Part shown: piece after piece, positions 24,001-38,004 of the stretch
How positions within the stretch are numbered: the stretch's first letter is position 1
Layout of the letters: each line of letters begins with the position of its first letter
Origin: Chionis minor
Taxonomy: Eukaryota > Chordata > Aves > Charadriiformes > Chionididae
Reading direction: 5' to 3'
Length of the DNA stretch: 64,000 nt
NCBI GenBank assembly: GCA_013398295.1
Contig: VZSF01003595.1
Location: 124,001 to 188,000, forward strand
The notes under the pieces: generated by a model
Seen by the model: only the letters and a program-made list of their open reading frames with translations
Databases searched by the model: none
Told to the model about the DNA's origin: nothing
Position numbers and translations under genes: made by a program

Positions 24001-27000
24001 GGCCTCATCTGCCATGCTTTTCAGCCAGATGCCGGGTGCTACTGTAGAGGAAAATAAACCCACAGCACAAGCATGGCAAATGAGCTTTCTGTAGGCTGGA
24101 GCTGCTGCTTTTCTGGCACGGAAAAGGAATTTCATCCTGAGAACTAGAGGCTAGGACTGCACGAACAGTGATTTACCTGTGGAGACAAACAACTAGAGGC
24201 CAGTGTCTTCCCAGCCTACAGTAAAGCCCAAAGGATTTCTAGGCTGCAGCTGAGCCCTTCTCAGAAAGGCACCGAAGTCCACATGGAGGGAACACCAGAT
24301 CCAGACTCAGAGGTACACTTCCCCTGACTGGAGTTCTGTTTTCACTAAAACCCACTTTGCACTGGTCTTACAGCTAGTGACCAGCTGCAAAGATCAAGTT
24401 TGGTCTAAATTCTAGTTTTGGCCAAAAAAAAAGCTTTCTCGCTAGTTCTGCACCCTGGCAAACACAATGTTTGTAGGATGAAGACATCTAAATACAAAAA
24501 GATTGAAAGGAACATTATATAATTGATAGGGGAAAAAAAAGAAGCAGCTCCAAAGCACATGCTCTATTAATGATTCAGGTCAATACATCAACACCTTCCA
24601 TTCCTTCTCTGAAAAACTTCAAAAAAGGCAGGGGAGACCAGACAACAGGCATCTCATCTTTTTATAGTAAAGATGTTACCTTCCCCTGGAAGAAAAGAGC
24701 TGTCAAATCATCTAAGGACAGCAGAGTTTAAGTGGTAGCTCAATGTTATTGATGATTGTCGGCCAGGGAACCTTTGGCTTGGTTTAGCTTGTGGGAAGCC
24801 TTGAAAAACTGCCCTGAGCTTTCAGTGGATGCGTTAGAGAAATAAACAGAATAATATTTTCAAGCCCTGTGTAGATTCCAGGAAAATGTGGTGCTCGGGC
24901 TGGGGGCTTCTCTCCACGAACAGCAGTGGAGGCTTTCTTTCACAGTGTCAACAGTGACAACCAAAGGTCTGGATGCAAAACACAGAAGGACTTTTAATGC
25001 AGAAGCTGCAGTTGCCATAGGTCACTTTTACAGAGAACTTGCATTTTCTTCTATGAGGGACTGCGTGATGTTTCTGGATACCGTTCAGCAACAATTGAAA
25101 GAGTCCTCTGGAATTCAAGGCTGTCTTGTGCCATGGGGTTTTCAAAACAACAGACCTGGCTAATGCAAGGAGGGAGATGTCCAGTGAGGGATAATTTGCC
25201 GTGGGGGACGGTTCTGGTAACACAGCCAGAGACACACTGATGCTAACAGGAAAGTGCCAGAAGAACCAGTGCTTGCTTGGATATGGGCAGCCTGGCTGGC
25301 TAGGGCTTGAAGCTGATGCCCTTCTGCAGAGCCCTCATAGGAAGAAACTTAAAAGAGAAGCCAGAGCAGAGGATGCAGCTAGCAACCTTTTCTGTGCTGG
25401 GAAGAGACCTGTGGCACGGGGACACTGCTGATCCCCAGACGAACAGCACAGCCTTCAAAATACAGCGCAGCATGCAGGAAATAACTGACACACGTGTTTT
25501 CAACCAGTTCTCTGTGCACCTGATAGGTGTATGGCAAAAACCAGACCAGACACTGCGGACAGAAACGGGTCTCCCTCTCAGGCAGGGCACAGCTAAGGCA
25601 CTCAAAAAAAGCTGAAAGAGACAGGGCATGGGGTGTACTGAACATGAGACACTTCTTTCACTGATGACACCATGACTTCTGGCAGTCTGGAAGGTGGAAC
25701 TCAATACCTGCTCAAGAGGGTTTATTACAGTTATGCTGGCCTAGCTGGAGATGTTCTGATTCTCAGAGATGGCAGAGGCATATGATACAGAATACTGGGT
25801 CCTTTGAATAGCTGCCATGAAAACTGTATCCCCAATCACTCTTCTGAAGTCAGCAGAACAAGACTGACTATGATGAAACCAGTCATCGAGGGGCTGGGGC
25901 TCAAAATGGGTGCACTGAGCTGGTCCATTTCAAGGAGGTGGTGAGTATTTGGTGTGTGTGCTTAGATGCCTCAAAATTCAATAGTTGCTCTGGGGAAAAA
26001 GCGCTTAGCTCCTTGGCTAGCCCTGATTTTTGGTGAGGTGGCCCCCAATACAGTGACACACATCATGCAGAGCAGCACCATAAGAAACACAACCTGGAGG
26101 CAGAAGCTAGGCCAGAAGCAAAACAGGTTAATACAATCCAGTGCTGATTCGGTTTGCAGTATTTGGGGTAAGCTCAATGGTCCCAAAGTGTTATAACTTT
26201 GCCAATATTGACCAAAGTGAAACATTTTATTCATATTTCCTTGACAGAACAATAAAAAAAGTTGCTACAACAACAGAAAGTTCCAGGGAAAGGGGAAACA
26301 AGTATTAGTCCCACATGCTCAGGATTATAAACAGGAGGGCAATTTTGCTCTGGAGCAGAGCGCAGCAGCAGTCCAAAGAAATAAAAGCCTCTTCCTCCCT
26401 ATTTTATGTCAGAGGAAGATAGTATTTAATACCCTTCAGATACTATAGAAAGAATTTCCTACCTATGACAAAATAATAGCACCAGAAAGCTAACATTTTC
26501 ATGCTGCAGATTCTGTTGTTTGACTGTTCTGAGCTATTTCCTCGCTCCCATCCATCACAACGCTGACTGGATAATATTCCCCCCCCCTCCAGTTTTTGTA
26601 GAACTAATCTTTTGAGTTCTGTGAAGTTGATCTTGGCTCATGGCACACACCCCACATCTGTTTTCCTAGGCCTTACCATTTGACTCGGAATGATTACATT
26701 TTAACTTCATCCCCCCACTGCTACCCTCAAGTTTAACAACAAAAGTAAACACTCCCACCACCACCAAGGCGTACCTGATGTCTGGAAAGGCACATGTCCC
26801 CTCACCTCCTGGTACTGAATAGTGAAAGGTTACTGTAAGAATGTTGACTGCTTATTTATTATTCTTTAAGATGATATGGTGTGAACTGACAGGATAGGTT
26901 AAATACAATTATTCTATATGAGGGAATTTTCAAAGCTTGCCTTTTGGTTCCTATCCAAGATCCTTTGAAAGCACATCATTAAAGATAAGCATGCACACAG

Positions 27001-28124
27001 ACCAGTGGCACATGACATTCTTAAACTAGTCATGTTATTTTTGCTACCTTTTGAAATCAAGGCCTGAGAAACTGCCCATCCCTGTTCTCGGGCAAACTGC
27101 CAAACACTTCCAGGAGAGCCTGACTTTGGCATAAAGACCTTGCTACTGCATGTCCCAGAGTGACCAGTGACTTGGCAGAACCATCCCCAGGCATGAAAAT
27201 TTCAGGTGGAAGGTATTTGCTGAAAAGTTTGGTCTCTCAAGATTCAGACTTTCCCAAATTGAAACTTTAAAAACTGTTAACCCTCTTTGAAAACATAAGC
27301 TCTTAGCTTCTTAGTACCTTGCTGAAGTTCAATTAGCGTGACTGGAAGGGAAAAATGCTGGGTACAGTAAGGCAATGTCTACATTAGAGATGGGGTATGC
27401 TCAAGCAAGAGCACATCTATTGGCCATGTAGTCAGAAAAGCTCTGCAGATTCATGATCTTCAGTTAAATTTGGATAGATGTATCTGGGCTGGATATGCTT
27501 TCTACCATTCTGCATCTGCTAAGACAGTTAAAGTTCTTTCAGCATCATCCTTCCCATGGTATTTTGCTCATTCTAATTCTGCTACTAGGCAGAACTCAGA
27601 AATGCAGTAATGTGAAAGTTAGAGGGATTTTGTTCCAAGTGCAAAACAGTAAATCTGGACTCCAGTACACATTTCTTTGGTTGTGACAGTCAAAGCCCAG
27701 AGACCAATAGAAAAGATGAAGGCCCCGGACTAAGGGCAACTCCATGCCAGGGTAACCCCTTTTCCCTGGCCCAGCTCTGAGCATCTCAGTGTTCTGACCA
27801 TCTCTGGTGAGGAGAATTTTTAAACACTGCTAGTTGGTAGTTATTCTGAAGAATGAACAATGAGGGAAATAGCTTTCATAAGGGCAAACCACTATGATTT
27901 GGAAAAAAAGGTAAAGTTTTTAAAGTCTTACTCAGAGTAAGCTCTCTGGTTGCAATTAGGAAACGTCAGCTCAGTCAGGCATGGAGAGTGCTTCCTTGCC
28001 AATGTCCAAGTCTTGTTTTGTCTCTGATAGTTCCACATTCTGCTTTTAAGAAACAGCTCATGTTTGATGATGTTACTGTGTCAATATATAAGGCTAAATG
28101 CTGTCCTGGCATGTTCTGACCATT
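21094..28124. other. About 7 kb of non-coding DNA
   Basis: No gene or clear dispersed repeat found. Small items: an imperfect TGTTGTGTCTG repeat at 21632-21670; an acceptor-like site ending TTGCCTTCAG at 22608; a donor-like AAG/GTAAGC at 23551 with an open frame before it but no convincing acceptor; a C9 run at 26579-26587. None of these is enough for an exon call. Confidence 0.5.
21632..21670. repeat. Imperfect TGTTGTGTCTG short repeat
   Basis: Three copies of an approximately 11-base unit: two perfect (21632-21642 and 21646-21656) and a third ending in CC (21661-21670), with short spacers. It translates to the cysteine/valine-rich stretch in the two overlapping plus-strand frames here, so those frames are repeat artefacts. 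Confidence 0.75.
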
Positions 28125-28137
28125 AAAAAAAAAAAAA
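28125..28137. repeat. Poly-A run (A13)
   Basis: Thirteen consecutive A, followed by a purine-rich GAGGGG and a TTTTATTTTATT tract. No LINE or SINE body is recognisable upstream, so it is not called as a retroposon tail. Confidence 0.8.
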
Positions 28138-31100
28138 GAGGGGCAGATTATTTTATTTTATTCTACTGGCAGATTTACTGAAGATAACAGTTCCTTGGTT
28201 TGGGCTGCATACTTTAAGCCATGTGACTTTTGCCATCACATTCTAGAGTGAACCCAAAACACTATGCTGGAAACAAGTTTGAAAGCTGGACTAGGAGCAA
28301 GGGTCCATCTTTCTTGCTTTTGTCTTTGCACTCCTTCTCTGGACTGTTGGGCTTGCTCTGATTTCTCCAGCCTATTGCAAGATGTAACGGTAGCGTAAGG
28401 AGCTATATTAGTTCCTTATAGCTCCTTGCTGTAAAAGAAAGCCTGGGGCGAAGAGCAATCCATTCCTTAGAGTTATTCCTGCAAAGGGCTGTGTCAAAAC
28501 AAGGAAAACTATCACGCAGAACAGCTGCATTCGAACATCTCCCTCTAGATATGTTCTTGGCCGCGTCAAGGAAGAATTTGGAGACACGGCTGTTGGACTG
28601 ACATTTGGATGCATTTTAGTGCAGTGTAACACATCAGGCCTCCTTGGAGGTGAGCCCTCCTCAGTTCACCTGGTCCAGAGTTCCTTGTGTCTCCTTGCAG
28701 CAGACGGCCCTTGAAGTCAGGAGAGCTCCAAGCCACACTGCTACTTGTATAGACTGTTCTGCTCCATCTTACTCATTCCCCTTGAACCTCTTATATGCAT
28801 ACTTTCTCCCCACACCCAAAATAAAGATCCTTGAGTAAACTGGCACATCTTGGACCCCAAAGCTCCAGACTTTGGAAAAATCAGGTGCAAAGCGAGCACA
28901 ACACATTTACAGTGGTCACCTGAATATAGCACTACACAAAATACGAAAAGCAAGACAGTTGAACATCGCTTTTTTTAAACTACAGATGGGCTGCATTAAC
29001 CACAAAGGAAACTAAAGAAGAGCTCATGTCTGGAAGTAATAAATAAATTTGCACAACATGCATGGTGCATTCAGTGCTAGCAGGAGTGCTGGATGAAGAG
29101 TCCAACAGGCTGGGGAATCTCCTTTGTCAGTGGGAGCGTACATCCAGAAACCCTCTCCCAAAAGTGACCTGGAAACGCTTCCTCAGGGAAGAAGGTGCGT
29201 CAGTCTCCCAAGCACAGGTACAGTTTCACCTTTCAGAGATTCAACCCAGTTTCCAGGTGACCCCTGCAGTGCATGATGACCATTTTTGAGATACCAGAAG
29301 TAGATACACAGAGGAAATTCGGATGATCCAAACAACCATGAAAAGTTTTACCTCCCAAACCTGTACTGGAATTAGGGCACACAAGTGCCTTAAGTAGTGG
29401 TACAACAACCTAGCACAGAGCAACAGCACAGGCTGAAAGCTGCGTAACTCTCTGCACTAGCATGGAGGTTGCTAGCACAGTTTCTCTCCACCACAGCGTA
29501 TCCCTCACATTTGCTGACATTGCAATAAGTCCCAACTATTCTCTGCTGCAGGCATCAGTCAGCTGCTGATGGCTAGAGTCAAGAGAACTTAAAACGAAGC
29601 CATCCCACAAGTCATACTCATTTATCTACTGTCTCGCCCCTTTTTTTTCTTCAGAGGATGACATGACTAAGAAGGGATACATCTGTGCAGTAACACATAG
29701 GATCATCCAAAACCACGTCCTCGCACACTATTGCCACATGTAACATCAGGGCACAAACCTTCTCCTTTAACATAAGTAATAATGGCCTGTGTTTTTTGGA
29801 GCAAGGGGAATGGGGTTGAGATTTTTCCTTGCTGACACACCACAGTGCTAAGCTGCTGCAGCAGGCACCAGAAGCAACAAATGTAAAGTCAAAGGCATTA
29901 TAATGTAAGGAAAGGCTGGAGAAACCCAAACTGAGATGTCATAATAACATAAGCCAGAATTCATTACCCTTGTAACCAAAAAGAAACTATTGATATGCCA
30001 GTTTCCACCCATAAATAACTATAGTTGAGGCTCTGAGTTTATAAAATGTTGAATGACTTACCATATGTTGCACTGGATGGTTTTGGTCGGAAGTCCACAA
30101 AGGATGAGTTAGACAGCAATTTCTCCTGTTGAGACAAAAACTAAGAGGTAAAAACTGCCTTGCCAAGCCCAGAAGATAAGCACAAAGACACACTGTTTTA
30201 AATCACAGGGGAGCAGAGTGTGCTGGAACACATAAGGAACAAAGCAAATACAGACTCTTGGGGTGTTTAGACTACAGTCTGTCTGCCTTTTTCCAAGTTG
30301 GGTTGAATGAAAAAGCAATTTACAGCGAGTTCAGGATTATTGCAGACATGCCAGAGTCTCCCAGCAGCACAGAGAGTTGTTTAACCTGGGAAAGCCAGCT
30401 CATTTACAGGTAAATGTTCCAGGTGTTTACAAGGCAATGAGGAGACATAGCTTGAACAGTGCGGTAGCAAGGAGTTGGCTCAGAACAGCTAGCCCTTGTC
30501 CCCATTTTCCCCCCGTCTCACGTGCCAATGCCGAAGCCTCTTGGCAAACAGGTCCCACTGCATTTTCCTGCCTTTTTCTGGATAGCTTTATCCCTGAAGA
30601 AGCAATGCAGAAGGGAGGGCATAGTCAGCAGGAGACATCCCAGGTTTTCCCCTGATCCTGTTTCTCTGCCAGGAATTTGCTTAGTTCCTGGGCCCTGAGC
30701 ACCTCATTTACCCCCAGAAATAGGTCTAATATCCAGGTTTTAAAATCATAATTCCCTGGACTAGAATCCATAGGTGGAGGTAAGGGGCATGGAAAAAACA
30801 GTTGAGACACTACAGATTGTCCATGCTGGTTGCCAAGTGGATTAATCCTGTTGCCCCCCATGGGAAACATGGGTTATCTTAGTCACAGAGGACTTGAGGC
30901 AGGTCTGATTTGGAGAAGGGGAGAGCCAAGGGTGGACATGAAGCTAGGAAAATGAGCTCTGGCACAAGCTTTCCCACTGCACACAGTGATGGCAGTGAGC
31001 ACAGGCTCTCAGGAAAAAGACTGAAGTTCTCCTTTCCAAAGAGGACTAGCATTGTGATTTCAATTCAGTTTGGCCATTGCAGACCACCAACCCAAAGCCC

Positions 31101-33344
31101 CACATACCCTCCACAACGAGAGGGCTGCAGTAGTTGTGATACACAGCGTGTCCGTATGAAATCTGCACATAACACATTGAGTGCTATCCACTTGGTGTGT
31201 ATGCAAACATACTTAAACACCACATGAACTAAAAGGAAGAAACAGCAGGGCCCGAAGCAGTGGTGCAGAGGTTTTTTATGTGCTCCAAATTGTTGAGTAG
31301 CTCTGAGCATGGCCATCATCATTTCTCTCAATGGACCTTCCTTGCAGAGAAGTGAACTAGACTTTAATGCCCCACTCTTCCCTCAGGATCTAGGGCAGCT
31401 TCCAGAGCCACCCATCACCTCCACACACAGTCAGCATCCCTAATTTAGTGGTGGGGCTGGGCTAGAAGAGCACCATATAGGCAGTAGGTAGTGGTGGTCT
31501 ACCAGTAATCAACGCCTGCTGTAGTGGTGTCTGAGAGTCAGATACCTCCTGCCTTCCCTTCTCTTGCCCTTTGCTTGCACAGACTGCAGGTTCTCTAGGG
31601 CATTGCTTATCTTTTATCTTCTGCACTTGCAGACAGCATTGCAAGTGCAACACTTACACCATGGCTGTCAGTATGGGCCAGCAGTGCAACAGGAGACTTT
31701 CCCTTGCAGTAGTTACTCCCAATTTATCCCAGCAATAGATCACTCCAGGACACATCCCCAGCAGATTTGCCAAGCTTGTTGAAACAAACACGAGGAAGCT
31801 CCTTGAGGCAGGTCTGCCGGCTTCCCAGCTCTCAGACAGCTCTGCCTCACCAGTTCCTGAAGGTCTCAACCCATCGGTTAGAAGGCAGAAGAGGAGCAAA
31901 CAGCCTTCGCTTTGTGTCACATGGAGGGCTGAGAAAATTTGGAAGACAAATTATTCAAAATAAAAAGCAGTGCAAAAACAGATTAGGAAACTACTGTGCT
32001 GTGACTATTAATGAAGCGATAGAAAATATCAATCACTCCCCAGCCTCTGAAGCTTGCTGTGAGAGAAGAATTAGGAGATTTTATGTTCCAAGTACCAGGA
32101 AACCACAGGGCCCTGGTGCCTAGTTCTCAAAAGAACACTGTTTGAATCACAGGGAGGAAAGCCGAGTGCTGCAAAAAGAGCCAAAGGCAGAGTTTAAAAA
32201 TAGCAGCTTTCAGTTTTGTTTCTTTTTTCTTCTTCTTAAGTGCCTGGATACAGAATCATGTCAGAGGGTGGATAAAGAGAGCAGACCAGCCCCTGTGGAG
32301 AGAGAAGTCTTCCTGAATAGAGTACTGCTGGTCAGAGGGTTGGGGGCTGCTCATTTTGCACTCCAGCCCCCCTCCAAAGGAACTAGTTTCTCCTGATCCT
32401 GCTGTCACCCCAGCCCAAGAGAAGGGCATGGAGGGAGCTGGAACTGGGCAGCTTAACTAGTGCATCAGCACATGCAGGAGTCAGCACAAATGAGCAAAGC
32501 TAAGGGCTAAATGGGTGATCAGGCCTGAACTATCCCCTTCTGGACACACGCAGGGCCGTTTTCCCGTACCATTAAGGACACTTTTGAAGTGCTGTGCAAA
32601 GAATGAGATTTACTAACATATCTGTGCTAACGCTCTGGGTCTGTGTGCAGGGAGAAATCATGCCGGGCTGCTGTACTGGCAAATGTGCTAAACCAAGAGA
32701 AAAGATATCTGAGTTCTGATGCTGTTCAGATTTCTCCATCCCCTCAGACTGCACTATGCACCACTTGAAAGACCACCATGCCAGATTCACAGCACCTACC
32801 AAAGCAACCAAATGTAGAAGTTGGATGTTGGTACCTCAGACAGCAAAGGAGACAGTGCAGGATCTCCTGAAATAGATAGTAAAGGTCATGCAGTGGAGTA
32901 CCACTGATTGCTCTAAGGCAGAAATGGTCAGGGTCTGCAGGAAGAAATGAGATCTTCTCATCAGAATAGATGGAAAACCAGACACGTTGTTAGGTAGCTG
33001 TCAGAAGGTAAAGCTCCTTCTTTGCAGGGAGGCAGGATGTCCCCTTGGGCCTTTGCTCTGTCTGCGAGAAGGAAGGTACAGCTGATGCTCTGGATAACGC
33101 TGTCTGTATCTGACTCCCCAGGGAAGTCTTGTGTGTGTTATGACTCATTGCTCAGAGGATGCTCTCAAATCTAGAGACAAATAAGCCATGTAATAAGGAC
33201 AGCAAGTTCAGGGAGCCACATAAAATGCCTTTTCCCAATTAGCAAGCATACACACAAACCCTTTTTCCCAGCCAGCTCAGGGACAAAACAGTCAAGTTTT
33301 TCACTGGTATAAGTTAGGCTTCATATGGAAGGCAGAGGGAAAAG
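28138..33344. other. About 5 kb of non-coding DNA
   Basis: No gene or repeat recognised. A strong acceptor-like tract (CCCCTTTTTTTTCTTCAG) ends at 29655. The only open phase after it runs a dozen codons to a weak GTAACA donor, too little to support an exon. Confidence 0.5.
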
Positions 33345-33425
33345 GGATATTGGCTCCGTCACTTGGTTAATAGTAGTACACAAATCACTTAACCTCTACC
33401 AACGCATTGTGAGATTGTCTCCTGT
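33345..33425 (+). repeat. MIR-type SINE fragment, sense
   Basis: 'GGCTCCGTCACTTGGTTAAT' followed by 'CACAAATCACTTAACCTCT' matches the MIR core ('ggctctgccacttactagct...caagtcacttaacctct') in order and spacing. The similarity fades after 33400. An old, diverged copy. Confidence 0.6.
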
Positions 33426-36400
33426 CACTGGCAAGGGATTCTGGGCTCCAGTGTAGAGAGCAACCAACTAGCACAACAAGTCACACAGCATTTACAAAAA
33501 TTCCACTACAGTTTAAAAGTAAAACCTTAGTACTGATAATTATTCTGACCAAGACCTAAAGGAACATTTTAACTTCACAAATATGCAGAAAAATCCTGAA
33601 CATCTGGAATCTGAAGTATTTTCTTGTAAAGAAGTTTCCACTGGAACAGCATCTGTTCTTGCTGTTATTTGAGATAGGCAGCTGAGAACCAGTGACCTGC
33701 GTGGCACAGAGCTTTTCATTCCTGTGGCTCGTAAGATGGCCTAGGAACCCAGTAGTGCCACGGGCCAACGTAATCGCCCTGTCACGTGCACAGATTGTTA
33801 AGCAGAAAACTTCAAAAAAGCTGCTTGCATGGAGTTAGAGCCCCACATATCCTAGAGATTCCTTGAGAAAGTTCCAAAGTAACTTGCTCTTGCTGTCCTT
33901 CAAAAGCACCATGCCAGAATGTACAAGGAGCAAATCTAGTGGTGCAGTGTCCTACCCTTCAAGTAGGCCTGAAAACTTTTATTATGTGAGAAAATCTTTT
34001 AAGCACAACCTCAGTTTCAACTCATCCAGTGCTTCCCTCCCTCCCATTTAGCATTTCAGGTACAAAAAGCTCTTTCAGCCCAGCTGGCCTGGGATTTTTC
34101 CTTGCTCAGCTTTTGGTGAAGACTGCTATGACTACTGACAAAAGCAGTGTACAAATGCCTTATGACACCACCCTAATGGCAGAAGAGCTCTCACCAAATT
34201 GCCACTCCAGGGACTTTCTTGTAGTTTCTGCACCTATAGTTTCTGCATATGAGCTGCTTGGGACATGGCAAAACTGGCATCCCAATACAGGGAAGCAATT
34301 CAGAAGAGGGACTTTATACAACGTTCCCTCTCTTCAATGTAGACATAGCAGCACATTGGAAAAACAGGTGGTTTTTCCTTTGAGCAGAATATATACCAGG
34401 GAGCATTAAAAAAGCCAAGGCCAAGGTAAATTAACCTGACAAACTACAGTAAAGTTACTATAAAGTACAGGCAACATGAAGCAGTGCATTTTTTCATTTG
34501 TGTCTGGGAAGACAGATTTGCCATCAAACTTCTTTTGGAAAATAGTAGGGGAGGACTCAAAGCAACATGCTGTTGCATGTTCATCTACTATTGCACCCTC
34601 CTAGCACAGATTCCAGAATTTTCTTGTACTTTTTAGTCCTCAGCAGCTGCAAAGTACCAGCAAATACACATACTCAAGCCTGGGGAGCTTTCTGTTGTTC
34701 AGCTGGAAGACTTCAAAAGGTTTCACAAAGGACAAAATGAAAAGGCATTTGGATGTTTCCTAGACAAAACCTTATTTTCATTTTGCAGGAAGTGCTGACG
34801 CTTTAAAGACAACCAACCAGCCACACATTGAGAAATGGCACAAGACATCTCTGAGTTTGTCTCTGCCAATGCTTTGACCTCACCACAGCGACCAGCCAGA
34901 ACTTGCTGGAAAGCTCTCAATACTTGGGAAAATTGTGGCACCATCCTACCATCTCTCATCCAAAGCAAGACATGAACACATTGTACTTCTGGGATAATTC
35001 TGACCCTGGCTGCATTTTTGGGGCTATAAATGCAGACAACAGTGGAGAGGGGCACATGAGAAGAGTAGTGGAAAGCTGGCAGTAATGATGGACGCCTTTT
35101 CTTCCACCCAGAGTCCAATATAGCTGCTACAAGGAGCAAGCCATGCACAAGGAACGCTGCGTCATGCTCACACTTCCCAGGTATGTCCTGGATTGAAATC
35201 CTGATGGATTGCTGTAACTCTTAGTGCTGGCTGCAGCGTAGGTTTTCTTGGGGTTTTAGAGACCAGCAATACAAAGCTACCTCTGATAGAACAACGCTGT
35301 TAAGATACACTGCGATACAGCAGCGGAAAACAGAGTCTGGCACAACTGGAAACAGAATAGTTTTCCAAGACTATTTCACTTTATGGAAAGGATATGGCTG
35401 TGAACATGCATTTTGTTATTGGGGGGATTGGGAGCCATGAGAGGGGGGAAGCCAACACCATCTCCTAACACATCCAGTGCAAGCATTTGTGTAACCCAAT
35501 AGTTTGTAAGCCCAGGGCAGGATGCCTCTCCTGAGGCAGAAAGCAAAAAGGCCTTTCAAGGAAGTGGCACTTAAGTTTTTCTTGCAACTTCGCTGTGTAT
35601 CCGAATTACAATCAAGGGCTAGACTGAATTAGCCTTATATTTTCTGACCAGGAGTCCTCCATAAACAATCCTACTGAAGCTACAGATTTTTCTACGAGTT
35701 ACTGTTTGAACAGACCCCTGCTGCCAAACTGACAGCTTTCTAGTATCTTCTGTGATAAATATAAGGTGATAAATCTCAAATTTCCTTTCTCGGTATGAAG
35801 AACCGTACCTAGGACATTTAAAATACCCTTGTCAAAGAATAAAGCTCCAGTGAAACCATGTTAAGAACAAATTTGCATTGAGAACAAAGACATGGGTGTC
35901 CAACAGAAAAAAAAAATCAGTTCCATCCCGTTCAGAGATGTCACAGCCTGGCCCCAGGATAACCACGGCAAAATCCTTTTCTGCAGTAGGCCCAGCAGTT
36001 TGGATCGTACTAACGCTGGCAGACCTGGCTGTCTTGCCAGCTCCCAGATTCATGCTTTCCTTCTTTGTTCATCAGATATGAAACAGCAATATCTCACTCC
36101 CCTCCTGTTTTCAACAGGAAAATCCCCTTGAGAAGCCTTCTCTGTTCTCTTACTGCTGAGACCTCCAGCTGTTTTTTGCCTTTGCATTACTAGTTCTGTT
36201 CAAATCCAGGTCAACTCTGAAAATGAGGCGAGGGAAACAGGGCAGGGGACTAGAGGAGGAAAGGTGAGGGGGGAAAGCCAGACAATTGCATACTGAATTA
36301 ATAATGTTATTTATTCCACTTAGTGGAGTATGGAGGACACTTAATCATCACAGCATTTTAGGTCAGAGCTGGCATCAACAGCTCAGCTCTAAGAGTATTT

Positions 36401-36635
36401 TATGGAAACCATAGAGGTGGATTGAGTAGCTGGAAGCAAAAAGAGTGTGAATGTGTGAAATACAGCAGATTTGGTAATAATAAAGTTATATGGCCTTGAT
36501 TGTTCATTCGGATACTACTGCTCCAGCAACACTTCGTCTTAAGAAAGCATAAGCAAGTCCCCAAAGATAAGCCTAAGTTGAAGCTCATATAGGATCTGGA
36601 GGCACTTAACTTCTTTTCTTTTTGTAAAACGGTTA
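33426..36635. other. Unique non-coding DNA
   Basis: Nothing recognisable. The longest frames (minus 34723-35148 and plus 34029-34409) have no known domain and lie among overlapping frames on both strands. Confidence 0.5.
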
Positions 36636-36780
36636 TTATTTTTAAAGCAAAAAAAAAGTATCTGCTGAACCAAAACAGGAAAATGCCATGGAGAATTCTG
36701 AAGCCCTTTTTTTTTTTAATTTTGGTAAAATGTAAATAAAATAATAAAAAGATCTGAAGACGAAAAAAATATGCTGGTAC
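36636..36780. repeat. AT-rich low-complexity tract
   Basis: Several A or T homopolymer runs of 7-10 bases (a run of 9 A near 36649, 10 T near 36709) within about 145 bases dominated by AAAT/AATA words. No element structure is seen. Confidence 0.8.
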
Positions 36781-37214
36781 AACTGTCTGAAAGCAGGCGG
36801 GTTTTTTTGCTGGTTTGGTTTTTTAACCCTAGAGTGGCCAACTGTTTTTCCAGACTTCAATACTGAAAATTAAAGAATTTTTTGCAGGAAGTTTCAGCAG
36901 TAGGAACCCTACCTTTTAAAATATAGGGATTAAAATGTTAAAGAGTTACAATAGGACACCCAAGGTATCTCTCATTATTCTTTCCTCTTTCTCCTTCCTA
37001 ATTTTGGGTGCTCTGATTGCCATCTTCTACAGCCATTTGAAGAAATGGCTCCCCAGGCATCATGCAAGAATCAGTGTTTTTCCCCATCACTCAGCAGGAA
37101 CGCCCTATCACTACTTAGGTACATTTCTCAACCCTAATGACTTTCAATTGCTGTCGGTTCTAAAATTCAGTCTACTGAAGAAAGAACTAACTGATCTGCC
37201 ATTTCCTGGAACTC
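36781..37214. other. Non-coding DNA with hydrophobic open frame
   Basis: An ATG frame from 36935 runs 132 codons on the plus strand to 37333. It encodes one strongly hydrophobic stretch at about residues 11-34. Its last third lies inside the MITE-like repeat listed next, and no splice or promoter signal is evident. I treat it as chance coding potential over a T-rich tract. Confidence 0.5.
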
Positions 37215-37320
37215 CGATTTCCACGCCTTTCATGGGCAATTCCACTGACTTCACAGGAGCGTATCTGGATTTACACCTGTGTAAAAATGAGGCAAGAAAA
37301 CCTGACCCTTGGTGTGGAAT
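37215..37320. mobile_element. Palindromic MITE-like repeat, half copy
   Basis: 'TTCCACTGACTTCACAGGAG', 'CTGGATTTACACCTGTGTAA' and a terminal 'AACCTGACCC' match the right half of the same palindromic repeat seen at 12001-12095 (recalled form 'cattgacttcaatggagttactctggatttacaccggtgtaactga...ctggccc'). The left half is not recognisable. Assignment is by memory; superfamily unknown. Confidence 0.5.
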
Positions 37321-38004
37321 ATCAAATTCATAAATGCATTTTGTATCTCCAAGAATCTCCCCATCTACAAAGGTGAACAGCTGTTGCTATAAATCAGATA
37401 GCCTTAACCATCCATTAGAACTTCATCCAGATGATCCTTTAAAAATACACAAAGACAACGTTTTGGAAATAAAAGTCTACCTTCATGGCCTCAGGGACAC
37501 ACCTTCTGTTGGAGAAAAATCTCATAATTCAAAGCTAAAAATTAGTTCACTTTAATGCTTTTTCAGGAGACCCATGATACTCAAGAGTAACATTGTCTTG
37601 AGAAGGCCTGTTAGATGACTTAAGGGATCCTGAACATCTGCAGTTTGGTACATACTGCATTGGAGACATCTAGCGTCTTTTTCAACTTCTCCGTGGGCGT
37701 AACTCTTCACTATTAGCTAAAATGGCTGTATCTGGTTCAGTTCCCATCAACCATTTTTTCTATTTGAGTAGGAAACACTTGCTGAAGTGTGGAAACAGCT
37801 GGCAGAGTTGGCTGTAGCTTGTATTAACAAAACACACTCTTGTTTCTGACCACAGACTGGCCTTTAAGTTCCGACTGTGATTGCCAAGGGATGAGACCAC
37901 GTCACTCAAGATGTACAAGTTGGCTGTGTTAAGGGTTAGTTCTTGGAGCATAACATTCACTGTCAGGAGGGATAAAACTTCGTGTAAGTAGCGGGGAGCA
38001 GGAC
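37321..38004. other. Unique non-coding DNA
   Basis: Nothing recognisable. A short open frame at 37334-37555 has no domain. Confidence 0.5.

Noticed and set aside
36935..37333. 132-codon ATG frame with one membrane-like segment
   Set aside because: Its last third overlaps the MITE-like repeat, and no splice or promoter evidence was found.
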